Assembly: GCA_030248135.1 (NCBI GenBank)
Contig: JASANC010003482.1
Location: forward strand, 1-64,000
From: Theristus sp. LFF4_11
Taxonomy: Eukaryota; Nematoda; Chromadorea; Monhysterida; Xyalidae
Length of the DNA stretch: 64,000 nt
Direction of reading: 5' to 3'
Part shown: positions 1-12,000 of the stretch, piece after piece
Numbering within the stretch: the first letter of the stretch is position 1
Layout: each line of letters begins with the position of its first letter
The notes under the pieces: model-generated
The model's database searches: none
What the model was told of the DNA's origin: nothing
What the model saw: the letters and a program-made list of their open reading frames with translations, nothing else
Program-made: the position numbers and the translations under genes

Positions 1-1497
1 TTCAGGAAGAGCATTACGTGACGCTGGGGTTACGCCGGACCACGTGTACGTCTCCTCTGCCCTGCGATGCGTACAAACGGCCGTTGGAATTCTGAAAGGT
101 TTCATTGTTGCGATTCTGGGTTTTTTGGTGCAACTGCGTCTTTTGTTCGTAACCTAAAACATGGAATTTTTGCCTACCCTTGGCTGTTGTAGTCTGTCCA
201 TCCAGTCACTCCTCCACTGCAGACTGCAGTCGCCAACAAATGCCACCCTGTCGTGACACGCGGTGTTCAGCGACTCGGCTTAAGAGTGGTGTGGGTCGTC
301 TTAGAACTTGGAAGTTACACAACGAGTCGGTCGTTCTCAAAAAATGGGAAGACACTACACAGCACACAGACGCATCACACACATTGGCGAATTTGCCGTT
401 TGTTTGCAGGCATGAACAACAGCAGCATCAAGATGAACGTCGAGCCGGGTCTGTTCGAGTGGGGCGCCTGGTTTCGACCGGCGTTGCCGCGTTTCATGCA
501 CCCGACCGAGTTCTCAGCGTTGGGCTACTCGGTCGACGTCGAGTATCTGCCGTGCGTCGAGGCCACTGAAATCAATCCGAATGAACAGCTCGCCGAGTAT
601 TACCATCGTTCGTACGACGTCGTCAGACGGATACTGAACAGACACAGCAGACGAGGTCGGCGCAAGATGTACAGTCTTGAACGCTGAAATTACAGGCAGT
701 CAGCTGATTGGTTGGTGTGGTCACGTGTGATATGCAGGCGTTCTGTGCATGGTCACAGACTTCAGCAATAGGATGGCAAAAGGAGTGGCAACTATGTGGT
801 TCAGGAATACGTGGTGGTGCACATATAAACGGATTATTTCGGCGTTTAGCATTGCATCCTTTATTATGATCTTTTGTGTTGGTCGCGGGACTCAATGCGC
901 GCAGGGCCGGGTCACTTAAAGCCGCTTTATGCACGACATATATATCCGGAACGTCACGCCACGGCACATCATGTGTATAAATGCTTGTATGAACGAGCAC
1001 GTGTTCTGAAGAGAACGTGACGTGCTGGATTGCTGTTGTTTGCTCCATGACTGCGACGTGACATGCCGTAAAAATTTTGTGTGCATCAAATGGCTCTCAG
1101 GCTGCATTGAATGACCACGTAAAGATTGAAACTGCTTCCCATTCCACGTCTGCCAACGGCATTCAGTCGCAGATTTTCAAAAAAAATGCATGATATTTAC
1201 TGTGCAGAGTGCACGATCATGCTGGTGGCGCACGGCGCCTCGCTGGACACGTGCACGCGGCAGCTGTGCGGCGGGCAGCCGCGCGAGCAGCACGAGTTCT
1301 TTCACATTCTCCATCAGACGCCCTATCTGGCGTGCGCGGCCGCCGTCGAGCGTCGCGCCGTCACGCCGTCGGCCGGCGGCGGCACGGCGGGCGCAACGGA
1401 GAGCGCGCGCGACACGCAGTGGAGCGTCGCGCAGCCGCCGATTCAACCGCTACAACACCAGTCGAACATGTCCTACAATTGGAAGGCGTTGTGTTGA
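1..1497 (+). CDS. UBASH3: UBASH3/STS (TULA)-like histidine phosphatase, 3' end only
   Basis: The visible part is the C-terminal phosphoglycerate-mutase-like (histidine phosphatase) domain. In this family the domain dephosphorylates tyrosine kinases or, in insects, ecdysteroid phosphates. Exons are 1-98 (reading frame from base 2), 410-655 and 1208-1497, all with GT-AG introns and matching phases. Exon 1 reads [10 protein letters not shown], the conserved stretch after the first catalytic block. Exon 2 holds [11 protein letters not shown]. Exon 3 holds [11 protein letters not shown] with the second catalytic histidine, then a [10 protein letters not shown] block and the typical NWK near the C terminus, and stops at 1495-1497. 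The UBA, 2H-phosphoesterase and SH3 parts lie outside the window to the left. A low-complexity G/A/T/S insert follows the PYLACAAA block. Intron 2 is packed with transposon fragments. Whether the orthologue is the vertebrate UBASH3 type or the insect phosphatase type cannot be told from this part. Confidence 0.88.
670..760 (+). repeat. MITE family A, 5' half only
   Basis: Starts TACAGTC and carries the family-A core AGCTGATTGGTTGG followed by a TCACGTG-type box. No matching right arm is present. It begins about 15 bp inside intron 2 of the UBASH3-like gene. Confidence 0.6.
866..1020. repeat. Fragments of MITE families E and I
   Basis: Bases 876-916 match one end of family E (GGGACTCAATGCGCGCA). 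The following GTCACGCC / CGGCACATC / ATGAACG stretch resembles family I. Both are truncated and sit in intron 2 of the UBASH3-like gene. Confidence 0.4.
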
Positions 1498-1510
1498 GCC
1501 CGATGAGCCG

Positions 1511-1700
1511 ACTACAACGGAAGTGGAAATTTGGGGTGATCAGGCGGATTGGTTGGCTGGTGATCAGGTGAGAGGCAAAATTTCTCTGTGCAGGACAGAC
1601 TCCACTCCACCTCCGCAGTTAACGCGTGCTGCAAGGAAAGCATGCATCACGTGATCACCAACCAATGAGCGGATAGTTTATAATTTAGAGTTCGACTGTA
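1511..1700. repeat. MITE family A, copy 1
   Basis: Imperfect inverted repeat with GGATTGGTTGG...GGTGATCA on the left and TGATCACCAACCAAT...GTTCGACTGTA on the right. The element ends in TA, as expected for Tc1/mariner-derived MITEs. It sits in the 3' UTR of the UBASH3-like gene, just before the polyadenylation signal. Confidence 0.7.
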
Positions 1701-1717
1701 TGTATGCGTCTGTTTCG

Positions 1718-1723
1718 AATAAA
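1718..1723 (+). promoter_or_regulatory. Polyadenylation signal AATAAA, UBASH3-like gene
   Basis: Canonical hexamer 221 bp after the stop codon, in the correct orientation. Confidence 0.5.
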
Positions 1724-3829
1724 GACCGATGAACGCGAACGTCAAATCAAGACTATTAGTTATGATCAAGACTGTGTTATCGTTTGAGACTCCAATGGGT
1801 TTGCAGAAAAAGAAACAAAATTTGTTTCATGCTTGTTGCGAGCATTATAAATGCTTCAGTGACTCGATCTCTCTTGGGCACTACTCGGGTCACTTCGGGA
1901 AGTTCTGGATGAAACCGATTACCGATGTAGGTGTAGAACCCGAAAATATCTTAAACGATCATAAACTCTTGAATTGATGTCGCGCGAAGTGTGTTGATAT
2001 TCGGTTGCTTCTCGCACTCCTGATGTTGTTTGTAATTAGCAGCCTGTTTTTGAACGTCATTGTCTATCGGCTATCCCAGTCTGTTTTGTTGTTGTTCACA
2101 ATCTGCAAAACGATTATGCAGACAATTCCGTTTTCAACTGTCCGAGAGTGGTTAAACACAACGCTTAATCTACATTTTTTCAAACGTTCACTGTTTACTT
2201 TCGGTGTTGAACTTGATGGACGTTTGTTTTTCATGTGGGTCCTTTCGAAAATGTGTGGTTAACTGGTTTAGTTTTTAATATTTTTTTCACACGTGATTTT
2301 TAGGAACAATGTTGCAACTTTGTACGATTCGTTGATTTATGGATTGATTCTTTTGTTGTTCTTGTTTTTGAAACGCTGGTAACAGTTTTACCCGATGAGG
2401 ACCGTTTTTCTTTTTTGTGGTCTCTCTGATTTTCACGCTCTGAAGACTGCACGCGAACACCACACAATTGGTACGTGACTGATTGGCTGCATTTTCACTT
2501 GGTTCGCTGATTTATTGATTGATAAGTGTAGAATCGAATGCTTGAAACACCGAACTTATGTGGTTTTGCGTGTGCCACAGGTGTCACTTTTCTTTCAATG
2601 CTTAGTCGAGCATCAAACGCATCGATTGGTTTGTGTTTAAATGTTTCTGTAACTGAATTTTTCATAACAACACAGAGTTTTATTTCCTTCGGTGATTGTA
2701 AATCTCCGACTAGGTGAATGCTTTTGGGTTTCTTCTGGATTTTGGGCTCTTCAATGCTTTCACAAAACATAAGGGGCTTATTTTTGGTTTCAGTACATGT
2801 AGTTCCTTCACATACACCATGTAACGGCCTTGGTTTTTTGTCGATTCATGAAAGTTATTAGTCGGTAAAATTGTGATATGACACATTAGTGATAAAACAT
2901 TAAATATTGTTTTTCTGCTGGATAATTGTGTTTTTGGAACTTATCATACTTTTTTAACTTTAATAATGTCTGCTCAAATAACTGAACGGTCATGCGTAAC
3001 AGTGTATGTACTTTTTCAATTGTGATTTTGCCAATTTTAGGTTGTGTGTTTCCAATTATAACTGTACTTTGAAATAATGTTATTTGTAATTTTCCACCTT
3101 AAGATAAGACCCAATCAGTATTATTGAATATTATTAAGGATGCTTGTTTAAATCCGAACAGCAAATGAAACTGGAATTACAGAAAGAAGAATGAATGCAT
3201 GGGATTTGGTTGAATGAAAAATGAATGTAGGCTAAACATGTCTTGTGACAACTCCGATCCCGTTCTTTCTTCTTTCGCAAGCTTATTAGTATTGTCGCGT
3301 AAAAGGTGACAGGTTAAAAAGCATATTGTACTAAAAGTTAGGAACTGTATTTATTTCATGTTTCAAACTTTTACCGTATATCATCGTTAAATGTTCAAAG
3401 CGTGGTGTCAACGATTAGGCATTACTGTATTGGGTCTCGACACGAACTGACTGCCGAAGTCTGATATCGCTGATCATTGTTTTTTTCCAATTTTGCGTTT
3501 TTTTTGTAATTCACGCGCGATTTTCATACCGAGACTTGATGCGGTGGTCCAGATTCTGAGCCAAATAATGGATCCACAGTTTTGGCATTTAAGGCTGTCC
3601 TTTCCATTGTACTCAATTTATTATTAGGGTTCATCTTTAGCACTTTACAGTTGTACTGAACACATTGTACATGAAAAAGAGTGGGCGATTTCTCAGTTAA
3701 TCGTTTTTCCAAAAAATACAGCTTTTTATTAATCACAGTTTCATTTTGGAATGTTACTTAAAAATTACTTGAGTATTTATTTTTGAATCCTATGGATTTG
3801 TGAAAATTTTACTGTCAGACTGAAACGTA
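1724..3829. other. Intergenic, AT-rich, no feature recognised
   Basis: Scattered open frames below 95 codons have no recognisable motif. I see no RNA gene and no clear repeat. Confidence 0.4.
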
Positions 3830-4099
3830 CAGTATGGCCGATTAAACATGGCAGCTTTTTTCAGGGTTCAAGGAGCGCGCGAAATTTGAATGAAAGAAAA
3901 AAGACGTTCAGAAACCACATTGTGTGCCAAATTTTACTCGTTTTTTTTAAACTAATGGATTATCCGCGCTGTTCTGTGCATTCTTTCTCCCTTGCACACA
4001 TGATTGGGAATTATGTTGGCATTTTTGAAAAAGACAACTCCTAGTCTGCGACTGATCCCGCCTTGATGGACTGCCTCATTTATTCGGCCGTACTGTAGG
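3830..4099. repeat. MITE family H, copy 1
   Basis: About 270 bp bounded by TACAGTATGGCCGATTAAAC on the left and TTATTCGGCCGTACTGTA on the right, an inverted terminal repeat with TA at both ends. A second copy lies at 24458-24745 in the opposite orientation, and a decayed one near 32620-32895. Confidence 0.7.
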
Positions 4100-4520
4100 C
4101 TTATTTGAGATCAGCTCTGTATTCGTGCATGGTTGATTGTCGTTTTGCAGAACTGATCAAATAAAACGGTGTTTTTGACGGTGAAATTCAAGGAACATTG
4201 TATCGGTCACCGGATAGTGATTATTGGAATTATTTTTTTTCAATTTTTTTAGATCTGCGACTCATTGTGTCATTTTCTAAGAACAGCACGCGCCAGGTTC
4301 AGCCTTAGTATTAATAATCTGAATTTTTTGATTAAAAAGCAAAATTGGTTCACAGTTGAAGTTCACTCACACACCATGACACCAAACAACAAGATCTCCT
4401 GTTAATCTCATGGCCTACCGACTGAAAAACATGCTCTGAATTGCCACACAACAACTTAAAAAATCCGTTGAAAAAAATAAAGTTTGAAAAAAAAATCCGG
4501 TTTGTTTTTTACGTTTTACG

Positions 4521-5540
4521 TAATGCATCATTATTAAAACAGCTGCATCTGCAGTTCCGGTGCTCCTCCTCCATAACACAGGAAAGAAAAAAATGCAAAA
4601 ACTAAATTGATCATTTTCACCTTATCAAAAAGGCTTGGCTTAGGATTAGGTTCAGGATTAGGAACCTACAACAACTCATTACAAGCAACCTCAGATCAAA
4701 AATCAAAAAAAATCACTTTTAAGAATGTATACAAATCGTTTTTTAAACGGAAAAAAATTAAAACGCCATGGCCCTAACCCTATCGCTGACAGTAGCGAAA
4801 GTGCGGGGGGAGGGGGGGGGGGGGTCCACCCCCCCCCCTCAGCCGAAAATCCTGCACGTGCACGGGCAGATACCCGTGTACCCCCCTCCCCCCCTTTACC
4901 TCGACACGGGTACTAGACTCCCCCCCACCCCCCTCCGCGAGAAAACACGGGATCGCACCCCCCCTCACGGTGGTCAATCTCATCTCAATTTTTTCCAAAA
5001 ATACCGTAATTTTTGCATTTTTCTTGACGTTTGTGTCTGTCCCTGCATAGATTTTGTTGTTTCTGACCAAACAAGCAGCTTGTTTGCACAAAATATTCTG
5101 TATTTTACAAGAATTTCTGTGTTTTTCTAAGGCAAAAATTTGGTATTACCCGTGCGATCCCGTGCACCCCCCCCCCTCACGAAATTTTTCTGCCAGTGCA
5201 CCCCCCCCCCCTCAGGAAAATTTGCTGCCCGTGCACCCCCCCCCTCACCGAGAAGGCACCTGACCCCCCCCTCTAAAATTAGGCAAACACCCCCCCCCCT
5301 CACCCGAGGTCCCGCTTTCGCTACTGATCGCTGACCGTGATCGATTCCGTAGTGCATCATTGTTAAAACAGCTGCATAGTTCCGTTCCGGTGCTCCTCCT
5401 CCATAACACAGGAAAGAAAAAAATGCAAAAACTAAATTGATCATTTCCACCTTATCAAAAAGGCTTGGCTTAGGATTAGGATTAGGTTTGGGATCAGTCA
5501 GGAACCTTACAACGACTCATTGCAGGCAACCTTTGATCAA
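4521..5540. repeat. Cytosine-tract minisatellite between two direct repeats
   Basis: Two roughly 190-bp direct repeats (about 4521-4715 and 5350-5540) share GTTCCGGTGCTCCTCCTCC, CTTATCAAAAAGGCTTGGC and a GGATTAG-rich stretch. Between them, 4800-5320 carries at least six units in which 7 to 11 consecutive C are followed by TCA(C/G)G and a short AT-rich spacer, often preceded by GTGCA. The long open frames here are by-products of the repeat. The arrangement could be a transposon with long direct terminal repeats or a local duplication. Confidence 0.65.
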
Positions 5541-6074
5541 AAATAAAAAAAACACTTAAGATTTGGCTTGGTACAAACTTTCAGTTTTCCAATTTTTTTG
5601 AACAGGTTCTGAAAATGACGATTTCTGTTTTTTAACAACCCTACATTTCTGATTTCTGTTTTGCAATTTCATTCAAATGACTGATTGATTATGATTTACC
5701 GGTATATGAATGAATAGGGTTCGCGTTCGCCCCCCGTTCGAAAAAAAAGTAAAATCACAATTTTTTTAATTGAAATTTTTTTAATTTTTTTATTAATTAA
5801 AAAAATTTTAAAATGCCAAAAGAAAATCTGATCCTGACACCTTATCGTCGACAAAAATAAGTACATTCGAACCGAGTTCGAATAATATTGAACGCATTTT
5901 CAGATGAAAGTAGTTTTGATGGCTAAAAATCGTTTTTTTAAATTATTAAACAAATTTAAAAAATCCCGATTAAAAAAGATTTTTTCAAGTTTAACAAAAT
6001 TTTGAACCCTCAATGAATTGCATGCATCAGGAACAGCATCTTTGGACGCGTTCTTCGAAAGAAAACCACAAGCA

Positions 6075-9000
6075 ATGACCGCAATTCGGCACGCACTGCA
6101 GAAGAGTCTGTTTGAGCCCGAGGACAAACGTTTGCTCAGCGTCATCAACGTGGTCGATCCAAAGAAACGAAAAAAGAACTACTTTCTGTGTCTCACTGGT
6201 GGGTTTCCATGTGAGCAGCTCTTATTGTCATTGTCAACTATTGTCTTTGTTTTTGGTTCTGCGACTGTAGCGCAGGTGTAGGACTTCTGTCTACCGCGTT
6301 CTGCAGATGGTAAGTTCGGACCTCGCTGTGGACAAGTGACATACTGTCAACTCTACAACAAATCCAACGAGCTGATTGGTTGGTGGTCGTCATGCAGCTG
6401 CAGCATGCATTCTATGCAAACCAAACTGCGCCTCTCCGCAGCAATGCCTGCACAGAATGCATACCTCACGTGACTACCAACCAATCAGCGAGTTGGATAT
6501 GTTATGGGGAGTTAGATGTTAGACTTCTTGTGAAGAAATTATTGTGACCAATGGCGTCAAAAGGGGCCTAAATGGTCGGCTTCTCTCCTCTGTTCCCTCC
6601 GTAACCGAAGGTAATTTAGTGTCGGCAGTGCAGTATTTGCCCTTTTCATGGAGTTTGGTTTCCGGAACTGGCGCGCTAATAAATATAATAAAAAAATAAA
6701 GCGTTTGCAGCCGTGGAAAGGAAATTAGCTTGTTCATATTCATACTTGATGCGGCCATACTCAGAACAGCGCCACACCCTGTACAGATCATGTTGAAACT
6801 TTGCGTTGCTGTTTCATTCCAGTGACCAACCAAACGCCGACGTCCGTCTATTTGCACCGGGTGAAGAGCGGCGCGAACATTGAAGAGGCCGAGCGCAAAG
6901 ATTCGTGGCTGCTCCGTGACATTCGCGTCGTCGACGGAATTAATCCGAGAAAAGTTGGCGTTCTTCATTTGAGCTTCTGTTGCGAAGAGTTTTTTTATTC
7001 AGAATGGAATCAACCATGACACGATTGCTACACCAGCGTGATTGATTGATTTGGTTTGTCAGTCGCCAAACGAACCAACAGCGAGTCGATTGCACTTTTC
7101 ACGCCTGTTTTTTTTTTGTTATCAAGGCCACTCCCGAATTCGAGTTGACCATCGGTGATAAGATCTGGCGGTGGTCAGCGGCGAACGTCACGGAAAAGGA
7201 GCCATTCATCAAACAATTATGGAAGGTTTGAAAAACTAGCCTTTTTGTGCTGCTCTTCGGTTGTGGTTTTGTGGAACGGATTTTCAGGTGTTTTTTCTCA
7301 AAAAAATATTCTTCGTTTTCTCTCAGACGTCCACACGCTATCTGCCACTGCAGAAGCCGGAATTCGTGAACGTCTCCATACCGGTGGAACATTTAGGTCA
7401 GCTTGCAATTCCGACTTCTTTCCCCGTATAGTTTGGTGAACGTCCTGATTTATTGCATTCAATTAGGGCTAAACTGCCGAGAGCCTGCATTCGCGCATTG
7501 TACAACACCGCTAGCATTGCAACCAATCAGCATCCAGCAATATTTTGCAATTCACTGCGCGGCACGCTTCCTTCTTCCATTAGAACGACAAATTAACGAG
7601 TTGGTATAGGTGCTGAACGAAGCAAAAACAAGTCGCTTTTCCTGCGACTATTCTCAACCTCAGACTCACTAAATGCCAGTGTGTCTAGTCGCACATTGTC
7701 CTCCCCAGACAGCAGCACAAATCAACCAAATTGTGGAATGGTTCTCTGCATTTCGGCCTTGGCAACATCATATGCAGGCAGAAGAGGGGTGGCCTCATCA
7801 GTGATGTGTCCCTCCTGAACCACTTGAATACAAAACTTGAACACAAACTTGATTACGAAAAAAATAATCAACAAACTGAATCAATAAAGCAATCAGACCT
7901 TATTGTCGACGTTTTTGAATTGTCCCTGTTTAATGCAAAACCCGATGCGAAAAACTTCCGCCCGCAGAGTCGCTGGAGGCCGGCGGCGCGCTCGCCGCCG
8001 TTGTCGACACGGACAGCGTCAGTCAGCGTGACGAGCAGCCGGAGGAGGAGTACCAGCAGATGTCTGCGAAAGAGGAGGCCGACTTTCGACGTCTGCTGGC
8101 TGAGGCGAACATGACGGTCGCGAACGCCGACCAATTCGCGAAACGATTGACCGCCGATTTGTCGCTGCTCGACACGGTCCGCTTGTTTGTGTGTGTGTGT
8201 TTTACAGTCTGTTCGTACTGGACGTACGTCGAACGCACGTCTCCGTGGACGGTCGTACAGTCTATCACGCTAATATATGCAACTCGCTGATTGGTCGGCT
8301 CCTCACGCTCCGCACCCTGGGAACGGGATTCAGAAAAAATCATGTTTTTTTGTTGTTCAGCGGTTTGTTTTTATTGTTTTCACGCCGAAAAAAAATCTAA
8401 ATCAAAAACTACTTAATTCCAAAAATTTGCATTGGTCGAAATATTAGAAGAGTCGTTTTTCATCGATTGACGGCGACGACGTCGTCGATGAATTTTGCTT
8501 TCAGACATGAAAAGAGCGTGCCGCTGCTGCGTGTTTAAAACAAATTCAATGTTTTGTGTTTAAACAAAGCCGGTGATGATAATGTTTACCAACAACAATG
8601 TGGTAATCTTTGAAGTTTGAAAAAACGTCGCCGTCAATCGATGAAAAACGACTCTTCTAATATTTCGACCAATGCAAATTTTTGGAATTAAGTAGTTTTT
8701 GATTTAGATTTTTTTTTCGGCGTGAAAACAATAAAAACAAACCGCTGAACAACAAAAAAAAACATGATTTTTTCTGAATCCCGTTCCCAGGGTGCGGAGC
8801 GTGAGGAGCCGACCAATCAGCGAGTTGCATATATTAGCGTGATAGACTGTATGTATACACCAACCAACACGTGCCGTGCCGTACACACGTCTTTATGATC
8901 GGTTCATATTATGCTGAAAACACGTGACGTTACGTGCCCTATATGCATACGTTAGCATGAACGGGTCTTTTAGGTTTAGTTCCCGTTTTTTTTGTTCACC

Positions 9001-12000
9001 ACTCACCACGTGCATGGACGAAATGTTCCAATTCCAAGGTCGGACAAAAATTACACAGCAGCCACAGTTTGGTAGATTATCAGTTATGAAACTATTTTGG
9101 AGTTCGGTTCAGAAAAACATCCACGCGATCATGGGCAGTGAGCAGATGGTGGCCGAGCTGATGAACGTGATTGATGGCGCCCTCGAGCAGGTTGACCACG
9201 TTGAGTCACAACTGGATGCGGTCGATGAATTGCTCGGCGTAGGTTGCATTTAACGACGGGTCTCTAATTGTTGTTTGATTGTACAAAAGACGCTCTTGTT
9301 TGCACACAGCTTTATTGGTTGTGTTTGGGAGTTTTTGGAGTTTGAAGTTGGATGGATTGCCCGTCGTTCAGAGTTGATGTGACTCTGAGTCACCTGAGTG
9401 TTTGATTGCCACTGCACCAATTGAAAACTTCAGAGTTGAATTTCATGGCATGGCATATGGCATGAATTTCACCCACCGGAACTGTATCTAGCCACCCAGT
9501 CAATTTGCTGAGTTTATATGAAGTGATTTCTGAATGCAGCACCTGTTCCAATAAAATCACGGCGCAGTTTTGCGTTTGACACAAGCAGAATCTTGAATTT
9601 AAAAAAACTTTTTTCAGCATGTCCGTGACAGCGTCGACATGATGGAGGAACGCGACGCGCTGACGCAAATCGAGTCGACCAATCGACAGAAAACGATCAA
9701 GGATTTGCGGGCGTTTCTGGTTGGTTTCTGGACAACGAGCTGACTTGGTTTTTGCTTTGTTTTTGAATCGTCATAGTGCTGCGGCTGAGTCTGTCTGTCA
9801 TAGTGCTGCTATTGTCTCCGGGAAATACGACTGCTAGACTCCGGTTATTTGTGGCTGCACCGAATGTGGACCACCTGATTCAAGTGAAGGCCAATCGCAA
9901 AATCTTGGCGGTTCGACCGAGAGATGGCACGTGAAAAATTTCCGAAAATTTTTAATTTTTCGCCAAATTATATTTTTCCGAAAAATTCCACCTCTAGTCG
10001 ACTGAAGCACAGTACTGACTCAGACTGAGCGATGGTTGGTTGTCTGCTGAGTGCATTGCGTCCTCCACAGCAGTGAAGTCGTTATTGTTTCTCTTTGCTG
10101 CATCTTGCTTGCGCAGGAGTGTGTCGACTTCCCGGCCGACTACCAGCAGCCGTTGCTCGACTGTACGCTGTCCAACGGCGGCCAGATCACGGCGTGCACG
10201 CGCGCCGCGCAACGCCTCCACCATTGTCTCACTGCGTCCGTTGCGCAAGGTCGCAAAGTCGTTTCTCGTTCGGTTGAGTCTTGTATTTTGAATGATGGCC
10301 GTTGTGATATTGATAGTTTTGTCTTTTGTGACCTCCGTATCGAACACTGGCATCATTTGGTTGCTCGCGCTTTTTGCTGCGGTGGATGAGTTACGTCTGA
10401 TTGTTGATGCTGTAATCTGCCTGCTGGTCTGTATGAGCGTCAGGCGGGTTGTGGCGGATTTTGTGCAGCGATCGCTCCGTTGTTGTGTGTTTCATTGATT
10501 TTGGCGGGATTTTTCAGTAATCGCACAAATGAAATGGCTTATTCCAGGAATGGAACGTCTGGAATGTTACGCGGAACAACAGAAACAATTGAACCGTTTA
10601 GCAGATCAATTCTCCGAGAAGCTCGTCGCTCATCTGACGACACTGTTCCACAATTTGGTTCGTCGTTTTCCGGATTGAAATGGAAACCGAATTTTTTGTT
10701 TTTTCAGCTTTCGTTTAGCTGTGTAATTTGTTTCAGTTTCCTGTTACCTGAATCCTGAACGTTGTTCCGGATGCTTCTTGATGCTTCAGTTCATGACTTC
10801 AGATGAAACGACAACTCATGATGTCACTTTCATTTCTTCTCAGACCGAACTAACCGAGCCTGTCGGCCAGTGGCACCAACTGTCGCTGCCGAAGCACTCG
10901 CAGCGACACCACGCGCTGCTGCCGTTCGCGGACTTGGTCATGTGGCTGAAGCAATGTCGTCCGCACGGATATCGACTCCTCTTGGACGTTCGCTCACTTT
11001 TTATGGGTGGTTTTTCTGGATATCAACCTACCTATTATCAGCTTTTTTTGGTTGTGCGACTGAATGCGCTTGCAGACGTGGAATGGAAACTAGTTTCAAT
11101 AATGTTCAAATGGCAATTCAAAATGGCCTAAGTGACCCGATCCTATTTTGGGTGCTCGGATCACTTCAAAAACTGCATTCATGCGTCATGCATAAAACTG
11201 TTTGCCTAATTCATGCGCGCAGTGAGTCTCGGGACCAAAATAAAAGAAATCATACCGGGCTGAATTTTTTTGTGGCTATATTTTTTACTTTGTTGAATTC
11301 AAAAATTCAAAATTCAAATTCTTCAGCGCTACGTGACTTATTCAAAAGAGACCTACCAGCGTGATCTGGATCGATTCTTTGACGCTCTGAATGTGCGACT
11401 GCGAGACATCACTTCTGGTTTGGTATTTTTTGTGCGCTGTGGAGAGGAGACTATTCAGAAGACCGTGTACACTTTATCACACAGCAGGGTTGCACAGGCA
11501 CACGTTCGGGAATAAACATGCTGGTTTCTGGTTTGTGGCTGTGCAGCAGCATTACTGTGGTATAACAGAGAGTGCATAGTTTTAGGCATAAAGCGTCCAC
11601 AAGCTGCAAGCAATGTTGTCCAGAGGTGTGCACGCCAGACAATTCTAGCCTGTCCCGGGTTGGGTTGCTGCGCGACGTCGACCCCACCACATTTTTCCCC
11701 GCAAATTTTGTGTCCCACAGAACTGACCTCTCAAAAACACGGCTACACTGCATGCTGTGTGCTTGAAAAAGTTCTGAGGCGAAGAGTCCTTGCAAAAGGA
11801 ACGTTCTGAGATTTAAAACAACACAGCAGCTTGCATCTCCTGGGTGATCTTTGAACATGCCCGAGTGAAAAAATAAATAGACACTGGGGGCAGACTTCGC
11901 AAAGCGAAAAAAAATTTTGATAGTTGCTCCGCAAAATACCTTTCTTGATGAACATTTTTTCATGATTATTGCATTTTGACTGAAAGTTCTACGATGCAAT

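Noticed and set aside
8500..8560. Exon-like stretch after TTTCAG in the palindrome loop
   Set aside because: Lies inside the mobile element and is not needed for EXOC1 continuity.
9850..9910. Possible extra EXOC1 exon reading [15 protein letters not shown]
   Set aside because: No acceptor in the right phase. Exons 7 and 8 join directly and align without a gap to the known protein.
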